The notes under the pieces were generated by a model. The model worked only from the letters and a program-made list of their open reading frames with translations. It was not told where the DNA came from and did no database searches. Source: Stentor coeruleus (lineage: Eukaryota; Ciliophora; Heterotrichea; Heterotrichida; Stentoridae). Taken from it: DNA of 24,747 nucleotides. Both the position numbers and the translations under genes were made by a program. Of the stretch, positions 17,284 to 24,747 are shown in pieces. Location of the stretch: positions 1-24,747 of the forward strand of contig MPUH01001072.1 of NCBI GenBank assembly GCA_001970955.1, written 5' to 3'. The stretch's first letter is position 1. Every line of letters starts with the position of its first letter.

Positions 17284-18805
17284 TTACTATTTATATGATG
17301 AGATTGGATACTGGAAAAATTACTTGACTTTTGCCAAAATTGTGGATGAAATTAAGGCATTTTCCTAGTGATTTGTTTTATTGAATATTTCTATTTGTTT
17401 TCAATATGATTATTCGAATTTAGTGTCTAAAAGTTTATGAAAATAAAATTTCTCCTAATTTACGATTTTAGCATTCTGGCATTTCAGTGTGCTTCTGGGC
17501 TGTTTATATACTTTTTTATTTGCTTCTGAATAAAAAATACATGATTAAGATAATGATTTTTATAACTGTGAATTATATAAGCTTTTTTAAATTATTTATT
17601 AGATTATAATTTTTTTCTGTTATTAGTCTAAATCATTAACATGCTTACCTGTGACAATTCTAAAAAATTAGAACCTTTGATTTAATTTTCCGAATTTGGG
17701 GTCTTGGAATTTAAATATAAGGCTGAGAATTTTATAGTGATAGTAAGTTAAGGTTTTACTATAATAAATATATTTTGTTTGTGAAATTAATATGAAATTT
17801 TTTTTATAAATATGCATATGTTTGATATTTTATGGTATGCTCTATCTTTTATTTTTGGTACGTGGCTATATAGATTTGATGGACAGATATAAGATTATGA
17901 GAAATAAAATTATCTTTTACTGTATCAGGATAATATAAATATATGGGAAACTGTTAAATTTATACAATTTAATTATGTGTGAAAATATAGTGGTTTATTG
18001 ATTTTAATAAGTTTCAGTTGAAAATGAATTAACTAATAGAATTATCTGGCTTGGAATAAGTTTTGATTATTTTAGGATGTTTGATATCTTAATTGTAAGT
18101 AAAAGTTTTAATTATTAATAGTTTTCAGAATACATTTCCCATGCTAAATTTATATTAAAATTCGATTATATAAAATTTTAGCCATTAACTCCCCTCTCAT
18201 ATAAAAAAACTATTCAAATGCATATTTAATAATATATTTTATGATATTAAAGTTTAAAGTAGGTGGTAGTTAAGGTGGTATGGTTTAAACCTTGTCCGAT
18301 CGGGGTTTGTTTGTTCTACAATCTCTTTCTTTAGGCAGATTCAGTATATTAAACCACTCATTGTCGCTGGTTATGTGACTCTTTATTTGGTTCAGGAGGT
18401 CTTTACTGTTTCTTTTCTTATGATATTACAAATATTTAATATATAAAATTATCAAATTCTATAAGACAATAATAAAAACCTAATTCCTAAACTATTTCAC
18501 ATCTAAAACACCAAATTTCAATCTTTCACACCCTGATCATAAAAACCTACTCAACCATTTATTTCACTGCAAAAATTCACCAATTTATCTTCCCAACATG
18601 AGCATTTCATTTTACATTAAAACCTACATGCAAAAAACAAAAATAATCATAAAACTTTCCCTCAATAAAAATCAAAACTCAAACCCTCAATCAAAAAATC
18701 CCTATCATCCTCTCACATAAAAAAAGTTCTTTTTCTCTTTTCCTCTAATCATCCTAAATTCCTAACCAAAAACCAATAAACCTTATCATATTTACTTCTA
18801 AAATC
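17284..18805. other. Longest gene-free stretch in the window
   Basis: No protein-coding frame of substance is visible in about 1.5 kb. 17300-18240 is G/T/A-rich; a 26-codon frame at about 17812 has no family resemblance. 18256-18415 is distinctly richer in GC and is listed separately as a candidate RNA. 18430-18805 is strongly A/C-rich on the + strand, which is the 3' flank composition of the minus-strand ANP32 gene. Confidence 0.55.
18256..18415. ncRNA. Candidate structured non-coding RNA (GC-elevated island)
   Basis: These 160 bp have a clearly higher GC content than their surroundings and no open frame on either strand. They hold the palindromes GGTTTAAACC (18282-18291) and CCGATCGG (18296-18303), and a possible hairpin AACCA/TGGTT (18352-18356 with 18368-18372). 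On the + strand TAGTTAAGGTGG (near 18268) fits the Pol III A-box consensus, but no properly spaced B box was found. I tested tRNA, U1, U2, U4, U5, U6 and SRP hallmarks by eye and none fit. Strand and exact ends are unknown. It could also be a remnant of something else. Confidence 0.35.
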
Positions 18806-19432
18806 CTATTCCTTCAAATCACCTTCTAAATCGCTATCCTCATTAATCTTTGATTTCTTCACCGGTTCATCATTCACATCATCATCATCATCTTCATATA
18901 AAATAAAATCATTTAAATCTTCATCATCATCATCCTCTTCTTCATCTTCCTCATCTTCTGAAGCAACAGAAACTTCTTCTCCATTCTTATCAACTCCATC
19001 AAGAACTTGAAGATTTTTAAACATAGCAAAAACTTTTTCAGAATACCCATTAACTAAAGTAACTGGACAATTAAACAAGTCAATACTTGCCAAATTGGTT
19101 AAAGGGGATAAAATTTCTAATTCTTCTAATGAGGAAATCTGATTGCCAGCAAGAGAAAGCATTGTGAGTGATGGTAAGACAAGTAAAGATTTTAAATTGT
19201 TTCTTAGTCTATTATCACATAATTCTAGTCTTAATAGTTTAGGAAGAGCAGGGAAATTATCTAAGGATTTAAGCCCACATCCAGTGATAGATAAAGATTC
19301 TAAATTTGTAAAAGTCTCAAGTAAAAGTTTTTCGTCTAAAGAAATACTTAAGCCACGGTATTTATCGAGGATTAATTCATAGACTTCTTCAGAATCACAA
19401 CCTTTTACTTGCTGTTTTATGATACCCTCCAT
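18806..19432 (-). CDS. ANP32: ANP32-type acidic nuclear phosphoprotein (LRR plus acidic tail)
   Basis: I place the start at the ATG at 19432 (MEGIIKQQ), giving 208 residues. The open frame extends to an ATG at 19564, but the family's first helix begins right at the internal Met, and the 44 extra residues resemble no domain. The protein has four to five LRRs (SISLDEKLLLETFTNLESLS, LPKLLRLELCDNRL, LPSLTMLSLAGNQISSLEEL, LTNLASIDLFNCPVT) and the family cap (GYSEKVFAMFKNLQVLDGVD). The tail from about 153 is Asp/Glu-rich and includes a short basic stretch, VKKSKI, before the end. ANP32 proteins act in chromatin (histone chaperone, inhibitor of histone acetylation) and in phosphatase and RNA-export complexes. 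The architecture is classic and length is close to the usual 230-260. Confidence 0.9.
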   Translation of the reverse strand: MEGIIKQQVKGCDSEEVYELILDKYRGLSISLDEKLLLETFTNLESLSITGCGLKSLDNFPALPKLLRLELCDNRLRNNLKSLLVLPSLTMLSLAGNQISSLEELEILSPLTNLASIDLFNCPVTLVNGYSEKVFAMFKNLQVLDGVDKNGEEVSVASEDEEDEEEDDDDEDLNDFILYEDDDDDVNDEPVKKSKINEDSDLEGDLKE

Positions 19433-19742
19433 TTTAGTATATGAGGGAAAATACGGGATAGGGACAAGGTAGTTTTTCTGGTTTAAGTTTTTGTTTTTCC
19501 ATAAAATCCAGTTTCTTGGCACTTTATTCAAATTTAGCACCACTTGAAAACAAGAAAAAAACACAAAATCCCAACAAAATCATAAAACTGTTATCCAAAA
19601 CTTAAATTTCTCACAACGGATAATTTCCTCATTATCATCTTATAAATTTACTCACAATCTTCCTCTTTTCTCTCCTCAATAAAACCTATACTTAACCTTC
19701 TTCTAAGCTTAAACCCATACTTCTCCAATTTTCTTATATAAA
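19433..19742. promoter_or_regulatory. Divergent promoter region of ANP32 and TRAPPC5
   Basis: About 310 bp separate the two opposed start codons, so both promoters are presumably here. The part near ANP32 is G-rich on the + strand (ATGAGGGAAAATACGGGATA) and the part near TRAPPC5 is C/A/T-rich, consistent with two short leaders on opposite strands. TATATAAA directly precedes the TRAPPC5 start codon. Confidence 0.45.
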
Positions 19743-20321
19743 ATGAAAAAATCCACAATATACGATCGTAATTTAAAACTCCGCAAAGAAGTCTCAGCTA
19801 GTTCCTTTTATTTCCTTTTCTCCGAAATCATCCAATACTGTATCCGCCAAGATATCCATGATCTCGAAAAACAACTTGAAGAACTTGGCATTCCATTAGG
19901 GGCTAGATTTTTAGAACTTATAATTCTTAGAGAAAAAAGTTCTAAAAAAGAAATCACAATCGTAAACATGCTTATGTTGATAAAAAACAATCTTTGGCCT
20001 TTGATGTTTAATAAAAACAATTGTGTTGTTGAACAACATATGGATCAAGAAAATATTTACATGATCAAAGAAATTGAACCAAATATGTGTAATCAATTTG
20101 CGAGCCTTCCACGTGGACAATGTCATATGAATTGTGCATCTTTTATCGCTGGGATTATTGAAGGGTTGTTGATTGCAGCTAAGTTTCCAGCAAAGGTCAC
20201 TGCGGTTTTTAATGATAGTGGAGAAGATAAAGTAGAAGAAGGGGAGGAAAAAAGGACGGTTTATTTGATTAAGTTTGAAGATGAAGTTTTGGCTAGGGAG
20301 GCTAAGTCGAAGAAATTTTAA
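19743..20321 (+). CDS. TRAPPC5: TRAPP complex subunit 5 (Trs31 homologue)
   Basis: The 192-residue protein matches TRAPPC5/Trs31 along its length. The N-terminal segment EVSASSFYFLFSEIIQYCIR corresponds to the first helix, followed by LEELGIPLGARFLELIILRE with the Bet3-family GxR motif. WPLMFNKN aligns with the WKxLFGK segment, and MNCASFIAGIIEGLL with FPAKVTA is the diagnostic LNCAsFtAGIVE...GFPAkVTA stretch. It is a core subunit of the TRAPP tethering complexes, which act as Rab1 (Ypt1) exchange factors in ER-to-Golgi traffic and autophagy. The Glu/Lys-rich insert at 160-171 is local to this protein. It is divergent from ANP32, the start follows TATATAAA, and no intron is needed. Confidence 0.95.
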   Translation: MKKSTIYDRNLKLRKEVSASSFYFLFSEIIQYCIRQDIHDLEKQLEELGIPLGARFLELIILREKSSKKEITIVNMLMLIKNNLWPLMFNKNNCVVEQHMDQENIYMIKEIEPNMCNQFASLPRGQCHMNCASFIAGIIEGLLIAAKFPAKVTAVFNDSGEDKVEEGEEKRTVYLIKFEDEVLAREAKSKKF

Positions 20322-21185
20322 GTAGGTTCTAAAAGTATATTTGATTGGAATTTTTTTTTTTTTAGATGCGTTTAGATGAGGGTTTTTGATAGTTTTGTTT
20401 TTGGGTAGGAGTTTTGTGAGGAATTTGAGGTAGATGTGTTGATAAGTTTAAGATTTTAATGTAAATTTAATGTTTTTTGAATAATAGGATTTTTTGGAAT
20501 AAATAGATTTTTTGTTTGGATTTTAGGGTGTTAGGAATAGAAATATAATATGAGATTTTGATAAAAATAGAGGCTACTTAGCTGTAAATTTAAGTAAATA
20601 AAACATTTTTTTACCTAGAAAACACTTGAGCGAGAAATTATTGAATTGATCGTTTGACCAATAGCTTATATGTTGTGCTTATCCACAAAATTTTACAAAG
20701 TGGTGGAAATTCTTTTTTATGCATTTGAAATTTCTTTATTGAACTCTTTTGTTATAATGACTGAGTTTAACAATTGCAAAAAAATGCAAAAACTGACATA
20801 CTTAAACTTTGGATTCAGTTTATTTAGATATTTTATTGTTCCTATTACTACAATTGAATAAAAAAAAACTTTTATCATTATATCCAAAAGGAAATCACAA
20901 AATAATGAGAACAGAAAAAATCGGAAAATGCATTACTTTCATTTTTTGAAAATTATTAAAATTCAATATCTATTGTCAGTAATGCAAGTTTTATTTACAT
21001 GAAAAGTATTTTTCAGTTTATCATAGCTCTAATTATTAATTAACCAATAGTCCCCCACAAAATTCTTTATCTCCTTCTACACCAATATTTTTACTTAATA
21101 AACCCTAAGTATCTACTCTTAAAACAAAACTAAATTTTTAATACTAAAAATAAAATTCAACTTTTACCGCATACTTTATAAAATT
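20322..21185. other. Gene-free stretch between TRAPPC5 and the giant LRR gene
   Basis: The first 250 bp are G/T-rich on the + strand, as expected for the 3' flank of TRAPPC5, and include a T11 run near 20352. A telomere-like 13-mer lies at 20523-20535. A 63-codon frame at 20670-20861 (+) has a hydrophobic, low-complexity product and is probably chance. From about 21040 the + strand is A/C-rich, the 5' flank of the next gene. Confidence 0.5.
20523..20535 (+). repeat. Telomere-like 13-mer
   Basis: TTAGGGTGTTAGG is an exact run of the TGTTAGGG unit. It lies in the 3' flank of TRAPPC5. It is shorter than the one at 8156-8170 and could be chance. Confidence 0.35.
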
Positions 21186-24100
21186 ATGGACCTTCCCGCT
21201 AAGCGAAGAAACTCAAAGAAAAATCTAATCCAAATACCAATAAAAAAAATCAAGACAATCTCAATAGCCAAACAATCTATTCTAAAACTAACCCATTTCA
21301 GTAGATATTTATGGATTGAAATCCTAAACTATCTTGATTCAAATTCCTTTTTTACTATAATCCCTCAGTTGAATTCCTGTTTTAACTTCCTCGTACAAGA
21401 CTCTAAAAACTTAAGAACATCCTTACAATTTACCCTAAAATCATCTTTTTCTATTATAAAAAACAGCTCATTCATAGCAATTGAAAAAAACAGCAAACAA
21501 ATGGAATGTATTCTTCAAAACCAACAACTTCAAAAACTAGATCTTGAACTAATATGGCAGTCTGTTCAAAATCAAAATGATTTCGAATTTAAACCAAACC
21601 TTTACAGCTTTTTTACCCCAATGATCACATTAAAAACCTTAAAAACTCTTAAAATACATATACTAATATACATTTTTTCAGAAGTTAACAAACTAATAAC
21701 CCTTATGGAAAATCTTGAAGTCCTAAAACTTAGTATTAAAGAAGACTTTCCTACAGAGTCATCATCAACAATAAATAATTTCTTTAAAACCCTACAATCT
21801 CATCAAAACACTTTAATTAAAAAACTATCAATTCATTATCACTGCATACAATATACTGGTATAAACATTACAAAAATCATAAAACATATAGAAAAAAATA
21901 AAGATTTAAAGAAAATCTCTTTAAAAAACATATCTTATAACCTAACAATTGAAATACCTAATTTTTTCAGAACAAATCTCAATATAAAATGCATTAAATT
22001 TCCTAACAATTTTTACTTCAATAAAACATCAGCTGAAAATTTATGTTGTTATTTAATAAATAGTTTATTTTTAGAAGAACTTCAAGTTAGTAGTACAATT
22101 ACAATATCTTCTAAATCATTTTTTAATGCTATTTCTATCAATCAAAGTTTAAGAAAATTAGTTTTAAAACATTTTATAAATAATTACAACCGGCATTATG
22201 AAATCAGCCTTGAAGATACACAGTTTTATTTTAATGTTGTTGTTAATAGTTTGATTGAAGACTTTTCAATAACGAGTTATATAAACAATACTAGTGATTT
22301 TTATGATAATTATAACAAATACAATTTAAATAAAAATTTGGTTGATTATAAATTTACGAATTTCCTTAAGTCTTTAGAAAATTCTTTAGCAAAACAAAGG
22401 AATTTACGAAAAATTAATATAATAATACCAAATATCTCATGTGAACATGCTGGAGTATTTGGTGATTTTATAATAAAAAATGTTGGACTACAGAAAATCG
22501 ATTTTTTTGCTGGGTACAATTTGAGGATGCTTATGGATAACAAAATAGATGTTTTGAAAATACAAAATTCCTTCATACCTAATGAAAGCCACAACATAAA
22601 CGCTGTTCTTTACGAGATTTTTAATAAACTTTTAGTTGGGGCAAACAGGATTATAAAAATTACAGAAAATAACTATAAAAAAAGTGTTACTGATATTAAA
22701 AGCTTAGAAAAAAACAACATCCTTACTCTAAACTCTAAAAAATCCCCCAAAAACTCTAATGATTTCTCACCACTTCATTACTTTTCTATACTAATCCTCT
22801 CATCACAAATTCAAAAACTAACTGAAATAAACCTAAGATATGTTTATTTAGAATCATATAGCACAATATTTAATGAACTGTTAAAAAAATTCAAATTTTT
22901 AAAGAAAATCAAATTGCGTATCCTAAATAAAAACAATCATAATATTCTTTTACCAGATATTATAAAAACACTAACTTCAAATATGAAAAAAGTTTCTTAT
23001 ATAAAATGTAAATTCAAATATATTTGTATTATAAATACTTTAGAAATTTTTAATGATTTGGGTAATCATAAAGCTCTAAAGATTTTTAAATTGAAAAGGT
23101 GTAGACTAATTGGAAACAACTTAGAAAATATGCTGAATGAATTTTTATATAAATCAAGATTAAGAAGTTTATGTTTATGTCATATCATATTTTCTTGTGA
23201 ACTTATTGCTCAACTTGCTAAAGGTCTTGAAATTAATGAAACTATAACATGTTTAAGGTTAGAAAAAATGATAGTTGAAGTAAAAGTTGAGGAATTTAAG
23301 GTAAAAGTGTTTTTTAAGATTATCAAAAGTGTAGAGTTAAAGAAAAACTATGAAGTTTTATCGATTTATTTTTTGAATGAATCTAAAAATGATTTTTTTT
23401 CATGTTATAATGAAGAAAAAACTAAAAATGAAGCAGTGGAGTATTATTTATCATGTGTAAATACTATGATATTTAATAATAAAAACCTTAAAGAATTTAA
23501 TGTTTGTGTGAAAATTCCTGATAAATATTTTTTGAAGTATAGCAAGATGCTGTTGAATGCTATAAAAAATAATAAAAGTTTGAAAGTTGTTAATTGTTTT
23601 GATATTGAGGAAATAAATGAAAATAAAAATTTTATTCAAAATATTCTTAATGAATGTTGTTATAAGAAAGATAGAATTTATGATTATTATAGTATAAAAC
23701 TCATGCCTATTGTAATTTCTGAACTAATTAAAACTTCTTCACTTTCCTTAAAAAATGCAGTTGTTAAAAAGCTTTTCGGAAATTGCAAATGCAAAACTTT
23801 AAGTTTGACTTATAAAAAAAACTACACTAAAAACTATAGAATATACAAATACAACTTTATAGAAATGCTTAAGTTTTTAGAACAAATTATAATATTCGAT
23901 ATTATTTTCTCATCAGTAGAAATCAAAATCATTGAAAAAAATATAAGAAAACTAGAAAATCTCCACACAATAAAACTAAAAAATGATTCTATTCAAAACT
24001 ACGACATTTCCCCATTTTTAGAAGCAAAAACCCTTCGTTCCTTAAAAATTTCTAACATAATTTTCATTGAAGCGTGCTTATCAAAATTTACAGAAAAAAT

Positions 24101-24722
24101 AAAATTTTTGCATCTAGAAACCCTAACCCTAAAAAACATAAATTTTGACCAAAACTCTAAAATACAAACTTCTTTTGTCCAATTAATTGATGCTATCACA
24201 AGTTCTACATTAAAAGTTTTGAAAATCTATATAAAATACACTGAAAATCTCTTAAAATCCCTAATAGAAAGGCTTTATAAATTTTCTAACCTCGAATGCA
24301 TAAGTTTATCAATAACCAACAACTTTATAAGATATGAAAATTCAATAAAAATGATTATTTTATTAGTAAAAAATAAAACACTTAGACTTAATAAAATAAA
24401 AATAAACAAATACACTTGGGATTTAGAAAAACTTAAGCAAGAAAAATGTTTAAAAGCTGGTAAAGGAAATTTTTGCCCTGTGGATTTAATGATACTAGCT
24501 GAGATTTGTGAGGAAAAAGTTGTAGATAATATTGAAAGCTTAGATTTATTAGGGAATACTGATATTGTTGATAGTTGTTTTGTTAAAAATATTCTGAGGA
24601 TTATAAGAGCTTCAAAGTGCAGTGAGGTTGTTTTAGAAATGTTAAGAAATAGGCATAGTAATGAGATTACAAGTTTATTACAAGAAAAAGAAAGTTCTGT
24701 TATTATGCTTATAATTTCGTAG
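21186..24722 (+). CDS. Very large F-box-like/leucine-rich-repeat protein
   Basis: A single uninterrupted frame of 1178 residues. The N-terminus is basic (PAKRRNSKKN), followed by an F-box-like segment at about 36-72 (FSRYLWIEILNYLDSN, then FLV). The rest is a long array of irregular LRR-like units with spacing of about 25-30 residues, for example LKTLKIHILI, LEVLKLSIKE, LKKISLKNIS, LRKLVLKHFI, LKVVNCFDIE, LHTIKLKNDS, LRSLKISNII and LECISLSITN. It ends near SLDLLGNTDIVD. F-box/LRR proteins are usually substrate receptors of SCF ubiquitin ligases; the LRRs would bind the target. Composition is extremely Lys/Asn/Ile-rich, with GC lower than the other genes. No intron is needed and the start follows TTTATAAAATT. 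Base composition swings C-rich to G-rich three times along the gene. LRR character is clear, the F-box moderate, function unknown. Confidence 0.75.
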   Translation: MDLPAKRRNSKKNLIQIPIKKIKTISIAKQSILKLTHFSRYLWIEILNYLDSNSFFTIIPQLNSCFNFLVQDSKNLRTSLQFTLKSSFSIIKNSSFIAIEKNSKQMECILQNQQLQKLDLELIWQSVQNQNDFEFKPNLYSFFTPMITLKTLKTLKIHILIYIFSEVNKLITLMENLEVLKLSIKEDFPTESSSTINNFFKTLQSHQNTLIKKLSIHYHCIQYTGINITKIIKHIEKNKDLKKISLKNISYNLTIEIPNFFRTNLNIKCIKFPNNFYFNKTSAENLCCYLINSLFLEELQVSSTITISSKSFFNAISINQSLRKLVLKHFINNYNRHYEISLEDTQFYFNVVVNSLIEDFSITSYINNTSDFYDNYNKYNLNKNLVDYKFTNFLKSLENSLAKQRNLRKINIIIPNISCEHAGVFGDFIIKNVGLQKIDFFAGYNLRMLMDNKIDVLKIQNSFIPNESHNINAVLYEIFNKLLVGANRIIKITENNYKKSVTDIKSLEKNNILTLNSKKSPKNSNDFSPLHYFSILILSSQIQKLTEINLRYVYLESYSTIFNELLKKFKFLKKIKLRILNKNNHNILLPDIIKTLTSNMKKVSYIKCKFKYICIINTLEIFNDLGNHKALKIFKLKRCRLIGNNLENMLNEFLYKSRLRSLCLCHIIFSCELIAQLAKGLEINETITCLRLEKMIVEVKVEEFKVKVFFKIIKSVELKKNYEVLSIYFLNESKNDFFSCYNEEKTKNEAVEYYLSCVNTMIFNNKNLKEFNVCVKIPDKYFLKYSKMLLNAIKNNKSLKVVNCFDIEEINENKNFIQNILNECCYKKDRIYDYYSIKLMPIVISELIKTSSLSLKNAVVKKLFGNCKCKTLSLTYKKNYTKNYRIYKYNFIEMLKFLEQIIIFDIIFSSVEIKIIEKNIRKLENLHTIKLKNDSIQNYDISPFLEAKTLRSLKISNIIFIEACLSKFTEKIKFLHLETLTLKNINFDQNSKIQTSFVQLIDAITSSTLKVLKIYIKYTENLLKSLIERLYKFSNLECISLSITNNFIRYENSIKMIILLVKNKTLRLNKIKINKYTWDLEKLKQEKCLKAGKGNFCPVDLMILAEICEEKVVDNIESLDLLGNTDIVDSCFVKNILRIIRASKCSEVVLEMLRNRHSNEITSLLQEKESSVIMLIIS

Positions 24723-24747
24723 TAATAATAGTTTATAGGTTTTGATA

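Noticed and set aside
18266..18325. tRNA gene in the GC-elevated island.
   Set aside because: An A-box-like sequence is present, but no cloverleaf, T-arm or anticodon stem can be drawn.
19433..19564. 44-residue N-terminal extension of the ANP32-like protein.
   Set aside because: The conserved domain starts at the internal Met (19432), and the extension resembles no signal or domain and lacks the usual leader.
20670..20861. 63-residue frame upstream of the LRR gene.
   Set aside because: Low complexity, no homology visible, no composition shift from the flanks.
24121..24132. CCCTAACCCTAA as an interstitial telomere.
   Set aside because: It is within the LRR coding frame (TLTLK) and does not fit the 8-base heterotrich unit.
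1..24747. Blepharisma-type code (TGA = Trp), suggested by in-frame continuation after some TGA stops.
   Set aside because: The confident genes use TGG for about thirty Trp residues and show no internal TGA. After the TGA of the docking-complex-like gene, translation makes no sense. TGA serves as a plausible stop in five genes.
1..24747. CRISPR arrays, insertion sequences, bacterial operons or Shine-Dalgarno sites.
   Set aside because: The window is eukaryotic, with a spliceosomal intron and eukaryote-specific genes; no regularly spaced repeats or transposase-like frames were seen.

Overview
The window looks like macronuclear (somatic) DNA of a heterotrich ciliate, most like Stentor. The DNA is very AT-rich and genes are compact and mostly intronless. 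The one intron I can place with confidence is exactly 15 nt long (7058-7072), a length I know from heterotrichs. The code appears to be standard: the roughly thirty Trp codons in the confident genes are TGG, and TGA, TAA and TAG all end genes. This argues against Blepharisma (TGA = Trp) and against ciliates that read TAA/TAG as Gln. Organism identity is inference; no rRNA or other marker gene is present.

Layout, left to right. 1-905: no convincing gene. 906-2074 (-): a membrane-anchored, PERK/eIF2-alpha-kinase-like pseudokinase, split by an assembly artefact (a 37-bp duplication around a single N). 3451-4998 (-): a cyclin-Y-type cyclin fused behind a SAM-like domain and a coiled coil. A second N with a 48-bp duplication lies at 5282-5378. 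5467-5703 (+): a small gene of unknown function. 6686-9568 (-): three closely spaced genes, namely an SLC38/AAAP-type amino-acid transporter carrying the 15-nt intron, a CFDP1/Swc5 (BCNT-C) protein, and a sulfurtransferase-like protein that lacks its catalytic Cys and ends in a CaaX box. 10201-11415 (+): a coiled-coil protein. 11515-12756 (-): TTLL1, a tubulin polyglutamylase subunit. 13410-14891 (-): a coiled-coil protein resembling outer-dynein-arm docking subunits. 15485-16142 (+): a decayed C2-domain gene. 16753-17283 (-): an intact short C2-domain gene. 17284-18805: about 1.5 kb without a gene but with a GC-elevated island that may be a non-coding RNA. 18806-19432 (-): an ANP32-type LRR/acidic-tail protein, divergent from TRAPPC5 (19743-20321, +). 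21186-24722 (+): a very large F-box/LRR-like protein.

The genes are mostly unrelated housekeeping and cilium genes and I see no operon logic. TTLL1, the docking-complex-like protein and perhaps the coiled-coil gene at 10201 form a loose cilium cluster. The most unusual items are the pseudokinase missing its activation segment, the SAM/cyclin-Y fusion, the prenylation-tagged sulfurtransferase with a His in place of the catalytic Cys, and a strand-specific composition rule: each transcription unit runs from C-rich to G-rich on its coding strand. That pattern repeats inside the cyclin gene and the giant LRR gene, as if they were made of several former units.
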